Shown here in pieces: positions 21,989 to 34,534 of a stretch of DNA of 64,000 nt. A model generated the notes under the pieces. The model had not been told where the DNA came from and made no database searches. It was given only the letters and a program-made list of their open reading frames with translations. The stretch is from Verticillium longisporum (taxonomy: Eukaryota > Ascomycota > Sordariomycetes > Glomerellales > Plectosphaerellaceae). The stretch is taken from NCBI GenBank assembly GCA_019188255.1, contig JAETXT010000011.1:248001-312000 (forward strand), given 5' to 3'. The number at the start of each line of letters is the position of its first letter. Positions within the stretch are counted from its first letter, which is position 1. The translations under genes and the position numbers were made by a program.

Positions 21989-24900
21989 TTACTCGCAAGC
22001 CATGACCGACTTTTCGGCGCGGGCGCGCATATGCGTTGCGTGCGTCTCCAGGCATCGGGCCATCAAATGGGTGACTACGAAGTGGTTAGAAGGAAAACAA
22101 GATGTAGACATGTTCGGCCAACTCACCTGGCCACACGGCGGCTTTGTCCAGCATGTAAGCCGTGACGCGCAAGACTTTTGCAGCATAGCCCGTGTGATCG
22201 TCCATCTGTACCGCAGGAATGTTGCCATTGACGAGTTCCATGTTCATCTTCATCTCAGCGGACGCAAGTACCTCCTGCACCTTGCCGATGAGCTTGACAT
22301 CCTCCTCTTCCAACAACATGATGGCTGGCACTTGCGAAAGGTCAACATCATCCTGGCCGAGGATGCCGAGGTAGCGGCCCACACGATCCTGGAGCGTGGC
22401 AATCCATTCGGCGAGGACTTGAGCACAATCAAACGCACACATGGCTGACTGGAGGGGCAGCTCCATGCTGGTGAAATCGGCAAATGTCACGCCGAGTTTG
22501 TCAGCCATGGCGAGCGAGTCGGCTGCGTAAAAAGCCGCCTTCCGAAGATGCTTTTCCCGACGCGAGGTAGTACGACTGGATGCTTGAGGAGCCTGCGCTT
22601 GGCTGGGAAACTTGGTAGCCGCGAATTCGGGTGAGGCAGACTGCTGCGTGGCAGGCGATTCAACAAACGCGGAGCTTGCGACTGAGTTGTCCGATGGATC
22701 AGTGCCGTTAGACTCTGTGTTGGAGGCAGGCGAGTGCTCAGCATGTTGGATGATCTCGCTGCCCCGCGAGAGTTCCTCGGCCATGGCGTCCCAGTCTCGC
22801 TGCCAAAACTTCTCTTTAGACCGAGAGAGATTGACGAAGAGGCGCACGTATGCGAGGTCGAGCAGTGGGATTGCATCGGCGGAGAGGGGTCCCAGGCCAA
22901 AGGGGTTCGGTCGCTCAAGGCTGTGATTCGGGTTACTGGCCCAAGCAGCCTGCCACGCCTTGAGCGCGGGCTCGATGTGGCGGTGCATCTTCTCAGTCTC
23001 CTCGTTGGTCCAGACTTTATTGTGGTGACGTTGCCGCGTCTCCCAGATGTAGTTGTGGAGAGCATTAATGAGGATTAAGCAACCAAAAGTTGAGGGCCTG
23101 AGATGAGATTCGCCCCCATTTGGGCCCGACGGTTGGTTAAAGGCCTTCTGCTGCTTTTCGTTGGTGCGTAGAAGCTCGCCGAGCGACTCGTGAAAGGTTG
23201 TGCGGTTATGGTTGGCACTGCGAACGCCTCCCTTGGCCGCAAAGGCGGTGCTGCTCTCGGCAGAAAAGAATTCTTCATCGCAGGGTAGGTCGAGCAGGAT
23301 CTCCGAATTGGTCAGCGCGGGAGTGTGGTTGTACGCTGTCACCAGCAAGCTGGAAAGGATGAAAATGACGTAGAGGGTCCGTTTGCGCTCCTCCATCGTC
23401 TTCCATTGCAGCCACTCAACCTGTTCCTCCATATCCGACTTCATGCCGTTCCAGTCTTCACTCATTTGAACCTCAATTTCAGTCGGCTCAACCCGGATGG
23501 GTCGGAGAAGGTCAGCAGCCTGTGCAAGGCTCACGAGAGCCGCACAGTGGGTGGAGGCGATGTCGCTGGCCGTTTTGTCACCGCAGTTGTGGCCGTAGAC
23601 AACGTTGAGCAGCATGGCCTGGACCAGCCAGACGGGCGTGTGCACGGCACTTTCAGGGATTTGCGAGTTCGCATCAGAGCCGGGGGTGCGTCGGAAGTCA
23701 GCCTTGCGTACATCGGCCTTGCGGCGCTCCTCCAGGTAGAGCTGAATCATCTTCTTCGCCATTTCGAAAAGGTCTCGCGACTGGGTGTGCTCCATCTCGT
23801 AGAGAGCTCCGATGGCGGCCATGGAGAGAATCAGACAGCCGCTGCCACCAACGCTGTTAGAACGGCCTGTTGTGGACGACGACGACATCTCAAATGATAG
23901 TGTGGGGATATGGAGAAAGGGTAGATGAGGATGGAATGACTGCAGATATGAACCAACATATCGCTGCAGATCCTGCGTGCTGGGCAGACTCTTCACGTGG
24001 TCTGGAAGGTTGGAGACGTTCTGGACGCCTGGGGACATGGGCGATCCGGGAGTAGGAAAGGAGTACTTGCGACCACCGAAAGGAGAGCACTGGGACAGAG
24101 CGTTCACGATTGCGCCGCGCGTGGCCTCGGTAATGGTTGACACCGGGGAAACGCCATGGTTGCCGCCGTTGAGGGATGACGGCGTTTCGGGCCCTGTGTT
24201 GTAACTTAGTGCCCGGTTGAGATTTTGTGTGTTCAGGCCCTGTACGAGAGAGGGGCTGAGGGAGCTCATGGAGGGCGGCGGCGTTGAGAAGTAGACGTCG
24301 TTGGGCTTTTGCTGGGGTGGCTGCGGCGACATGGGAGCACCGTTCAGCAGGTCCGGAAACACCGAATTGGTCAAATCCATAGAGAAGGGATTGGGGACCT
24401 GCGGCGGGCCCATGACGGCGGGCTGCCACATGGATGTCGTTGCCGCCGAAACCTGGTGGTTAGACCCATCGAGCATGACATCGCTTATACCGCTGTGACT
24501 GTTGGTGCTGTTGGCAGACGGACTTGACCCGTCGACAGCATTGTCGGCCCCTGGAAGGACATTTGATGTTCGAATCCGGTCAGCCAGTCAAAGCTATCGT
24601 CAATGTGCTGCGTGGTGTTCATGTCGTGCATGCCGTCATGCATCTGAGGGATAAAGGGTGACATGGGGTCCAGAGCCATGGACTGGGGCGAGTCGTTGTA
24701 ATGAAGAGCATTAGGGTTGATGGTAGAACCAGGCCCGAACAGTAGGCCTTCAAAGTCAAAGTCTGTATTGAAGGCCATGGGAGGTGCCGTTCTCAAGCCA
24801 GAACTAAAGTCCATGTTGTTCATATTATTCATGGCATGGGTCTCGAGCTTTGGCAAGCCGTGCTGAACGCCACGCTGGCCCATGGCGGCTGCCATACCGG

Positions 24901-25728
24901 TTGCCATACCATTGGGCATGCCGCCATAGCCGTGATCGAGGCCATGCATGGGCAAATTGGCCAGGCTGGGGTGACGACTGTGGCCGTGGGTGGGGGGGAT
25001 TCCGCGGGCAACCTGGGCGTTGGCAGCTGCCATCATCTGCATGGCGCTGCCGTCAACATGACTGATGGTGTTGGCCCGCGGGCGCATGGCGGCCTGGGCA
25101 TTGGCGGCGGCGGCTGCGTGAGGTCCGGCAACGCTGTTCTTGCGAGCTCTGCTCTGTCCGGGCGCGGCGGCACCGCTGGCGCTTTCACGCCGAGCACGAG
25201 GTCGGGACGAGGGCGTCGTGGTCTGATGCAACTTCTGCTGGTGGCGCAGCAACAGGTCGCGACGGGCAAAGCATCTTGTGCACTCGGGACATTCGAAGGG
25301 CTTCTCCTTTGTGTGGGACCTCTCGTGACGTTTCAGATGCTCCAATCGGGCAAAGGAGCGTTGACAAGTCGCGCAGACGTGAGGGCGAGGTTTGTCGGTC
25401 TTGGGAGGGGGAAAGTTGGCCGGCGCCTTGGTATTCACAGTGATTGACGAGGCTGTTGGAATGCGGTCAGCGGGCGCTATCATGGCGAACTCGGGGGCAG
25501 CATCATGGGCGGGGAGGAGGGGGCTCTGCGATAGAGAAGAAGCAACGGGAACAGGAGGGGCGTAAGCAAAGGTGGCGGGGGGTTGGGGGGGAGGAATTGG
25601 AACTCAGGCTCTCGGCTCATACCATTTTCGTCGGCCACAGCTGCGGCATTGTTGGTAGTGTTGGAAGCAGCGACAGCGGCCATGTTGGCAGCAGTTTCGA
25701 CCTTGATTGCGGCTTCGTTCATGGTCAT
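21989..25728 (-). CDS. C2H2 zinc-finger / fungal_trans transcription factor, reading frame apparently interrupted by 1-base shifts
   Basis: The first solid block (25483-24485 plus in-frame sequence just upstream) has two adjacent C2H2 fingers, [21 protein letters not shown] and [22 protein letters not shown], like ADR1/AmdX-type regulators, then a Met/His/Asn-rich linker ending DWLTGFEHQ. The second block (24476-22127) carries a fungal_trans (PF04082-like) domain and continues through a 52-base intron (22075-22126) to a stop at 21989. The blocks are in different frames. The conserved-looking segment joins if the G run at 24548-24551 had one more G; a 53-base intron with a weak GTCCTT donor would also join them but removes that segment. 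A likely first exon (25728-25622, Ala/Asn-rich, good donor GTATGA) joins the fingers only if the run at 25519-25523 had one base fewer. The start is therefore uncertain (25728 or 25483). Probably a nuclear regulator; target unknown. Confidence 0.72.
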
Positions 25729-28250
25729 TATTTTCGAAAGGTCGGGTCGCCGCTGATGCTGTGCTGTGTGCGTCGTTTTGGAGGGGCAGCAGGCAGGGAG
25801 GCGGGAGACGGGAGGCGGGAAGCGGTAGGTGGGAATCGGGTGGGCGGCGGTCGTCAGTCAGTCCAGTCAGTCGAGCCTGTGCAGTCGCTCGCTCGCTCAA
25901 TCAATCGTGCGTGGTGGGCTGCTTGAGCGGGTCGTGAGGGATTGGGAAGGCGGGGGGCCCTTCAGGATAAGAGAGCGGAGATAGTGGGAGCCGACGAAAG
26001 CATGCTCTTTGACGAGATGGGCGCCTGGAGAGAGAGAGAGAGAGATCGTGATCGTGCGTCGTGTCGTAACTGTGAGCCTTCGAGGGGGGAGTTCGGGTCT
26101 GATCAGAGTTGAAGCACAGAATGTTTCCCGCAACCGAGAGCAATTGCTGGTGCTTGGAGAACAAGAGAGGAAGGGAAGGAGAAGGGAAGGTCAGGTCAAT
26201 CAGCTGGCAGCGTCCGAGGAAGGACAGCAATTGGCCCAATCCGGGGAGGAAGGAGGGTACTTGGGTACCTAGGTACGAGGGCAAGGTCGGAAGGCAGAAG
26301 AGAGGAGAGTGTGACCATGTCCCGGTCGCAGTGACCGTACCAGAGGCAGGTACTCCGTGTGTATGTGTCAAGCACACACGTCCCATTACCTGGCCCCTTC
26401 CCGGCCCCGGACCACATCCTTGCCTTGCTATGGGCGATACCGCAGGCTGCACCGTGCGAGTCCATCCCGCGATTGCCACGGGGAGTGAGAGTAGGGGCGA
26501 CCCCGGCTGCACGTTTCGAGCTAGCCTGATGGTGGGCACCGCCGGCGCTGATGGCGATGCTGTTGGGTGTGGTCTGGCAAAGGAAAGCATGATGATCGAA
26601 TAAGACGGACGCGGTCCAGTGCGAGCCCAGGAAAGTGAGTTCCAATCCGACCAAGCATAATAGTGATTATAACAAGGCTTTTCAGTTTCAGGCATTGAAC
26701 CCAGTGACAGCGTGCTGTACATGTAAATGTACACGGTACAATGTACAGTACTGCGAGCGCGGGAGGTGTACATGGTACGAGCACAGCCAGTCGCGACCAA
26801 GTCCGTACCCCACTGCCCAACCGATCGCCCTTGCCAATAATGCCGGTCGCGATTTAAGCACCGGAGTATTCGATCTGTCAGCGGTTATTCAAAGAAGGGG
26901 GGAAATCACCCAGGTAAAAGAGCGTGGCAGCGAGGTGCGACACACTGTGTGTGCTTCCCTCAATCTATCGAGTCTCGTCTCTCGTTCTGGCGTCTTTCCT
27001 GCTGCTGGGTGGCAGCTAACCAAGTACATAGGTACCGAACGCAGCTAAGCACGCGTCGGGAAAGTGAGGTCCAGCCAAGCGTTCCATTTTCAGCACAACA
27101 AAGTCGCTCATGACCAGATGACCAGGCGGCTCCAGCACGGCACCATCAACAGAGGCCTACCCTAACTGGGCACATCCAGGGCCCCGAGGCTCCATCGCTC
27201 CATCTCCAGGGCTTGGGGGCTCCAAGGCTCTCTCGCTCTCCCTCCCTCCCTCTTTACTTGGCTTGGTTAGGTAGGACTCTCTTCTCCTGGAGTAGTGCGT
27301 CCAGATGGCGGCTGGCTAATTAAACCCGAACCTTGCGACACAGACGGCGGGAGGTTCGCTGCCGAAAAAGGGTTTCCCCTGACTTTCAACCCATCCATTT
27401 CCAGGTTTGTTGTCGTGTCGTGGTCCTTGTCAGTCAGTACATGTACCTTAGACAGAACCTGTGGTGCCGTTCCGCAGAAGGAAGCACGCTGACCGAGCCC
27501 GACCGAGCGACCGACCGATCAGCCACCCAGTGGGTAGGCGGGTGGTCTGGGTACCTAGTCCAGGGTTCAACGGAGCACCATAACGCACCCTCGATCACAC
27601 ACAACTGCTTCTAATCAACCTGCCGGGTCATGGCACAATTCGAGTCGAAACTTGTCCGAAGCGAACAGTGACGATGAAATGGCAGCGCGTTGGCTCTCTG
27701 GTGGGGGTCAAGTGGCCATGCCGTAGGCCTCTGCCAACGATCCTGCTACTGGCGTCTACCTCGTCAGGCTTTGGTGGGTTCTCACCTCATATCACTCATC
27801 ACTCACACGCACACCGTACAAGGAGGGACAGACAGGCATATCATGTAGTCAGCCACAGCCACGGTCAGCTCAACACAATACCGTGTGCAGAATTGCCGAT
27901 GTGTTTTTTTGCATTTCTTTGGTTTTGCTCTGCTCTACTCTGCTCTACTCTTCCCTGTTCGCATCGTTTGCTCTGTCATGCGATGGTCACGGTGACTGCT
28001 TTCATCGCCAGACACTCATCAATACCCGCCCGATGGCCGGCAACCCACGCAAAATCCACGATGACTTGCATCCTAGCGGTCTTGCAGGGCGTCGTCTCTC
28101 CCAACTCCTGGTCGCTTCTTCTGCCTCTTCACACTAGTCACCACCCGCCGATGGGAGTCATAGATGTGGCCCAAGCTGCATGGAAGAGCGGCGAACAGAG
28201 GAAGCCGCATATTCGAGGCCCGAGTCAGTGCAGGGGTCTCACTAGGAGCT
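25729..28250. other. Long upstream region, purine/pyrimidine-biased, no gene recognised
   Basis: 2.5 kb upstream of the C2H2 regulator. It includes a (GA)n run at 26028-26045, GGTACC/CCTAGG-type palindromes around 26260-26280, and many CT-rich tracts. Long minus-strand frames such as 25901-26800 are Ser/Pro/Leu-rich with no domain. Best read as promoter and 5' leader DNA. Confidence 0.5.
28238..28246 (+). repeat. Left 9-base direct repeat (target-site duplication)
   Basis: CTCACTAGG, identical and in the same orientation as 29042-29050, bracketing the inverted-repeat element. Confidence 0.55.
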
Positions 28251-29041
28251 ATGGATCACCCGACCTATGCAGGGATACCTCGTAGGGGTATAGAAACCTC
28301 ATCCGGCCTACTAAGAACCTTACCCGACCTATAGGGTACATCGCCTGACCTATAGAGTACCTTACCTAACCTATACGATATCTAGCTTAGGAGAATATTA
28401 TATATATATAGGAATAATATATAAGTATATTTTAATTTATCTAATATAAATATAGACTTTATAGACTTATAAATAAATCCTAATTAGATATTGATTAAAC
28501 TTATATATCCTAGATTATATCTAGAAACTATTTAGATACTAATTAAGTCTAATTACGATAGTACTTTAATATCTCGAATGAATTATATTATAAAGAAGAA
28601 GACGTTTTTCCGAGTCTACTTAATATAGAGGGGCTTTTCGACGACGAAGACCTTTAAGATATTAAAGATATTAATCTATTTAATAATAGTAGCCTTTTTA
28701 TAGAAGCTATAGTATAATATAGATTTACTTTATATATAAGTATAAAAGAGCTATAGGGGCAAGTCGTTTACTAGCTTATAGTTAATCGGCCTAAGATTCA
28801 ATAACCTATATAAATTAGATTAGGTTGCCCTATTAATATTACTTGCCCGACCTAGTAATATATATAGGGGAGGTCGCCTAAGGTAGTCGATAGATCGCGT
28901 AATATATTAGCTACCTTATACTGTATTTACTACTTAAAGTGAGATTATAGTAGGTCGGGTGAGGTTTTCGGTAAGTTGGATGATGTTTCTATATCCCTGC
29001 AAGGTACCCCTGCATAGGTAGGTCGGGTGAACCATGTTCAC
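28247..29041. mobile_element. AT-rich terminal-inverted-repeat element, Mutator-like by its 9-base flanking repeat
   Basis: The ends from about 28251 and to about 29035 form imperfect inverted repeats some 70-80 bases long (outer ATGGWTCACCCGACCTA, inner ATAGAAAC-TCATCC and ACCTTACCCGACC). The interior (about 28390-28930) is extremely AT-rich and stop-filled, unlike the flanks. The direct repeat CTCACTAGG occurs just outside both ends (28238-28246 and 29042-29050), a 9-base target duplication typical of Mutator-like elements. No transposase frame survives. The C-to-T depleted interior fits repeat-induced point mutation of a non-autonomous copy. Confidence 0.7.
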
Positions 29042-29050
29042 CTCACTAGG
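29042..29050 (+). repeat. Right 9-base direct repeat (target-site duplication)
   Basis: CTCACTAGG, the right-hand partner of 28238-28246. Confidence 0.55.
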
Positions 29051-30649
29051 TCGCTCTGGTGTCTGTAGTGGCTGCCAGCGCTCTGATTGAGCCAGGCTGG
29101 CATTACAAAGCCTGCTAGCCACATGAGCGCTCGCGCCTGCATGGGAGCCGACCCTAGCCCTCGCATTGCATCGCATCACGACGTGCTGCAGGACAGTGCG
29201 CTATCCTCGGTGCACACTTCCCCGACCGTGCGTAATGGGAGACTATACCAGGTCGTATGCATACTGGGCACACACACACACACATTGACTGGTTTCCATC
29301 TGGGGTCAAGGTCTTGCATCCTGAACAGGAGGAGCTCCTGCCGTGGAAGTAGACCCGGCCGCAGCTGCCGTATTGTCAATGACGAAGGAGGTCGTTGCTG
29401 TAAGGTAGAGTGACGATGATACAGAGCATGGTAGCAACGTACGTGCCTGCCTCCTTCCTACCTCACTTTTGCCTGCAACACGATGACGACACATAATTCG
29501 CTCCTTCACAAACTTTTGACGGAAGCAGCGTTCGTCCGGATGGCGCCTGCCAGGTCCCCGACAGCACGCGTGGGGCAAGAACCCATTGCTGGCTGTCTGG
29601 CCTGAACTGACCTGGACTGCGCTCTACTCAACCTTTCCACCAGACTCCAGCCTTGCTACCAGTTGGCAGTCTACGTACAGGCAGATGCGTCGCCGCCATA
29701 CTTGCAATCGGGCACAGAAACTCGGATTTGACATCGTCCTAATTTGCATCTCGAGGGAGTCGTCCTTCTTCACTGCTCCAGCCAGTACAGTTCTATCCGC
29801 ATGCCTGCCACCCGTAGATGGCCAGTTGGGTGGGGAGGCAACACCAAGCCAGCGGATTGAGAGACATACCACTCGCCAAGCGCGCATCCGCACCGCCTTG
29901 AGCTCATCTGCAGTAGGCGCGCGACATGTACATCAGTGCACACATTCGAATGTTCACAACATCTCAACAAAACCGGGGCACGTTGTGGTTTCGCATTACT
30001 CCGGCGTATCTACAGTACTGGAACGGGCTCCGTTCGAGTCTCCTTGTTTCGCAATCATGGCCTGTTTCTTTGACCCCCGAGGCGGAACCACCTTTTCTAT
30101 CTTAGGTGGGCTTACCGTCACAGCAGCAGCATAAGATCACCAACCTCGGGCGGTGGGCGGATCCGCATATAATGCCTCGAGCGATCAGAGAAAGAAAGAG
30201 CCGCAACGCAGTGACGACAGCCGTTTCACAAGTGAACACAGGGTTTGTGCGACATGTCCTGCATACCGCTGGCCATGCCGGTTCGTGCTATTAATATTCC
30301 TGTCCAGGCCTACCGACCCATCCATGTGCATGTTTCTACCAACATGTCACCTCAGGGCGAGGCCTCGGCTCCGTCCAACAGCAATCTCTACTATCAAACG
30401 AACAACAGGCACAGGTACATAGACAGTGCCATTCTAACTCAGCTCAACTGTGCGCCGCAAACCAGACATTGGCCAAGGGTCCGCACTCCGTTGTTACGTC
30501 GGTGGAGCCCTCTTGCAGCCACCATCTCAGGCCACGCCAATCCAGACCTGATCGAACACGCAATGAATCCCTCCCTATCTGCAGGTCAACGGATTCGAGC
30601 TTGGCGTCAGCGAATGAGCCAGCCTCCCAGCTTTCTGCATGGTAGCCCG
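29051..30649. other. Intergenic, nothing recognised
   Basis: 1.6 kb between two repeat elements. Holds a short (CA)n at 29270-29284 and no frame with domain content. Confidence 0.5.
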
Positions 30650-30922
30650 GCAAGCTGTTGACAGAAAATCTGGCACTCTTAAAATCACTCTTATCTACCA
30701 ACTAGTCATTTTACCCTCCATAGCTACCACATCCCTCATCCGTTACGGCATTGAATCAATCCAGTGATTAACACGTTCTGAATTTATCCATAAAGGTATA
30801 GCACCTAGGACCCTAGATTTTGTAGGTGTGTTATGGTGTGGAAAATCGGTCATTTTGGTGGTTGTAGTGGTGTTGTTAGGTGAAGGATTTTAAGAGTGCC
30901 AGATTTTCTGTCGACAGCTTGC
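30650..30922. mobile_element. 273-base MITE with 37-base terminal inverted repeats
   Basis: The left end 30650-30686 and the right end 30886-30922 are reverse complements over 37 bases with a single mismatch (GCAAGCTGT-Y-GACAGAAAATCTGG and onward to TTAAAATC). The interior is non-coding. I could not define a clear target duplication. The near-identity of the two ends implies a young insertion or recent spread. Family unknown. Confidence 0.75.
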
Positions 30923-30985
30923 CCGGCGAATCGCCCAAGAGAGGCCATTGTCACAACTCGACCACCCGCCTTGTAGACTGGCGAA

Positions 30986-31049
30986 AGGCTCGCTGTGTCC
31001 CAGGCTCGCTGCGTCCCAGGCTCGCTGCGTCCTAGGCTCGCTGCGTCCT
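30986..31049 (+). repeat. Tandem repeat, four units of 16 bases
   Basis: Four adjacent copies of AGGCTCGCTGYGTCCY, starting 64 bases after the MITE. Copies differ at one or two positions. Confidence 0.85.
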
Positions 31050-34000
31050 TGGCCAGCAAATGGAAGACGCATTTCGGAACATTCACCAAGCCTCTGAAAA
31101 AAGCCCTCGGACGATGCGGGTTATAGAGATCAGACGATTGAGACGGATCATGAAGTCAACTGGCAGTCCAGCTTTTTTGAATAACCATCGTTGCATCGTC
31201 GACCAGGACCTGACTTATCTGCAGTTTAAAAGACCATCCTTGCCACCAACCCTTGCTGCATGTCCGCGTGATGCTTCAGGCACGCTTACCCAAGGCAGAG
31301 CAAATACCATGTACTCCTGAGCTCACAAGTCTAATGGATACCGGCAGTAGGCAGGGCATATCGAAACGACCCACGACAATACCAGGCACACACTGAGTTT
31401 GGTATTCTTAACAATGGCCTTCGGGGTAAGCAACGGGCGGTTGGATTCCGATTCCAAAATCGATTGCCCCGTACAGCCGATCAGATTACTTCACATCATG
31501 GTCGTCGCTGAATTACTCATCGCCTTCGGTATGGCGCACACTGAGCATGGCGTTGGCGTCGTGAGCAAGCATAACCCTCGAAGCCGCGACTCAGTCTGCC
31601 AATTTCCCCTTCAGCCACCGCACTCTGGCCGAAATGTAATTCGTCAGGGGAAGAAGTGCCGAGCTTCGAGCTTCCTTTTATGCTCTCTTCTCCAGACTGC
31701 TTCCCCAACTTTGCTAAATTACAGGAGTTGACTACTTTGCATAGCGCGTTGCTTCGGAGCCCGATCATCCTCGCTTGGCGGTCACGGACCTCTTCTCCAG
31801 TCACGTCGTCTACTGTACAGTAGATCCGTGAGCCACATCAAGTAGGGGCCAATCTCCATTCCCGACGAGGTAGCTCCTGACACTGACGTGGGCTGCTCCG
31901 AATGATCCGCCCACCAGGATACCGCTCTTCCAAGGGTAGCTCTTACTAGTGTGTGGCCAGCCTCAAGCTCACGCGCCCATGGGTTGGTTTTGTTAGGCTT
32001 TGCACACCGACAGACGGGCCCACTTCTTGTCCGCTATCGAAACACGGCACGATACGATGGCTTTAGGTCTCGTACCTGGAAGCTAAATGTCCTCCCACCT
32101 CATTCCTTTGAGAACCTTCCACGCGCCAGCTCACCGGAACCTGATGTCTTACAAGCATCCGGTACGCAGGCTGTGCCAACTAGCTGGCGTCCGCACGGCG
32201 ATCTCATGAGCCACATGCGGGGGCAGACCACAAAGACCTCAAGAGGTAACGCGGAGAGCATCTATGGTCATTATCCTTCAGGGGCAATGTTTCGGTATCG
32301 CGAACCAGGGCTAGACGGCACCTGGGTTTTCGTCGGAGCCATTGAATTGCACCGGTGTCGCCGACTCAACGGCATCAAGAACACCTGACACCCCCCAAAA
32401 GGCCCCTGGCAACATATCCGTGCAGCACCACCCCTGTCCTTCCCCGGACTTTTTAACTACTCTCGGACCAACCTGTGAGCCCGGTTCTTTGAGGAAAGAA
32501 ATCTCGTCCAAAGACGTTGCCGATCGGTGTTGAAAATAGCCAGAACTGTTCGCCAAGGATAACACACTCTTGAGCGGATCAATCAAAAGTCGGTCACTCG
32601 GGAAAAGGGTCTTCAGACTTGCTTGTCAGTCGTCAATCCACTCGTCGATCTGCAGACGGCGCCGGAAAAAATCTAGTTAGAAACTTGACGTCAGCCTCGG
32701 TTCTCACACGTCGACCTGCTTTACATTCATGTCCAACTGCTAAGAGATTCGCAGACAAATCTGTTTTCACAGACAGGTACGACGCCGTGATGCAAGATGA
32801 TTTGCATTGCATTTCAAGGGAACAATATATCCTGTTGAACAGACTCATTCGCCTGTCAGGGCACGCTTGCTTCGGTCTTCACCGGCCGGTAAAGCTCATG
32901 ACGATAGTGAGGGCACACACACTCTTTCTTGGAAGCCCCCCCGGACACCAGCAACGCTTTGCCACAATACAGGCAACCCGGCTAAACGCAGGTCATCAAG
33001 GGTTCGCCACCAAGAATGCGAAATCTTTCCTATTGGTCTGCGTTTCATTTCAGTAACCTTCCCAGAGCTTCCTGTCTTGTGCATTGCAGCGTGTAGACTG
33101 CAGGATCATGCGGCCCACACACATACACACACACACACACACACGCACAATGTAGCATCTCGGACTTGAAATTCAAGTCCCTGGAGACACGCATTGCCCC
33201 GATCACGACCGTGATGCATATGTGGGAATGCTTTAGATTCGATTGACGCTTCCACGGTCAACTTGCTGATTAGGTACCAAGTGACGCAACGTTGCTGTTT
33301 GTCCACACCCACTTGCCGTGGCCTCAATATCCAGCCGTGCAGCATGGCGTTCCTGGTGACTCGGTCAACTGCGTCTGGTCTTGTCAGCCCTCCCGAAGAC
33401 TTGGAGGAAAAGTCGACGAGTTCCTTCACTGCGAGAGCATCTGACGACGATGCCCCCACGAACCATTCATTCCAAGCGCCTGCGGCGAGAGCCATACCAA
33501 GTCGAGCGAATCTTGGTCTCCACTAGGCGGGGCACGGCTCGAAAGGTCCTCCTGCGTCGCATTCTCGTCCACACACGCGCCCACGCACGAAATGCGCGCA
33601 CTATCGCCAGATCCAATCGATGCCGTTCATGCCCGTGGGCCGCCAACCTCAGCCCACACAGTCAAACACAGTCGAGGCCCAGACGACGCGGGCGGCTGGG
33701 TCGATTGGGAGCGGGCCGGGAAGATTCGCCTCGTCGTTGCCCAACGGCCACTGACGGCATTCCCAAGGCTATAATCATGTTCGCACTGGCTATTCATACC
33801 ACATGAAGGAGGCGATGTACCGGGTCTCGAACCTGCCGATCCTTGTTGATCTACATCTCGAAATCTGGATTTCGTCGCTTATTCAGATTCGACTTTGTCG
33901 TATCGGCGAGAGTGGATCCCGGAGGACGGCCGTCTGGCATCGCCACATGCGAGAGTGCGGATCGGCTCTTGGTAACGTAACGACAGTGCGGCGGACCACG

Positions 34001-34534
34001 ACCTCCCATGTCGGCCCATTTCTCGAAGCCGACATTCGGTCCGGGTGTCCAAGGGGTGCTTATGCCCTCGGGTACCAACTTGACGAGGACAGGCCGTGGC
34101 TTGGAACTGTACCGGAGCCTGGTCTGCAAACGACCACCACACATTAAAGATCATGTGAGGGCGCCAGTTGTCACAGCTCGTCAGCGACGACTTCCCCATC
34201 GCGCTGACGACAATAAAGCCAATTTTGGCTCCGTGGGCGATGAGGCGCAGTGCCCAGACATCGAAATCCCGAGCACACGGATCGCGACTTGTCTCTAAAG
34301 TTCAGGCCACGACAGCTCGCCGCACACTAAGGGACGCCGCTTTGCGCCAGGACTATTGCAACTGGATCTGTCGTCCCATGCCCCAATGAGCCACCATTCG
34401 GGGAGAAAACACCAGACGCCAAGGTTGCGTAGTTCCTTGCCACAGATCAGCCACACCAGCCACTGCGGGAACCCCTAGTTCACCGGCCGAGTCCTGAAGT
34501 TCATGTCCGACAGAGTTGACCGGCGGTTCGACGT
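31050..34534. other. Gene-poor stretch downstream of the NACHT gene
   Basis: 3.5 kb with a (CA)n microsatellite at 33116-33148. Several frames of 90-145 codons exist on both strands, but none shows a domain, a signal peptide or a convincing splice pattern. Confidence 0.45.

Noticed and set aside
25901..26800. 299-codon minus-strand frame upstream of the C2H2 regulator
   Set aside because: Low-complexity composition driven by GA/CT tracts, no domain, lies in the 5' region of another gene.
27668..28285. 205-codon plus-strand frame
   Set aside because: No domain, His/Ser-rich, and its end enters the inverted-repeat element.
33106..33495. 129-codon minus-strand frame
   Set aside because: The C-terminal part is a (CA)n microsatellite; the start lacks support from neighbours or domains.
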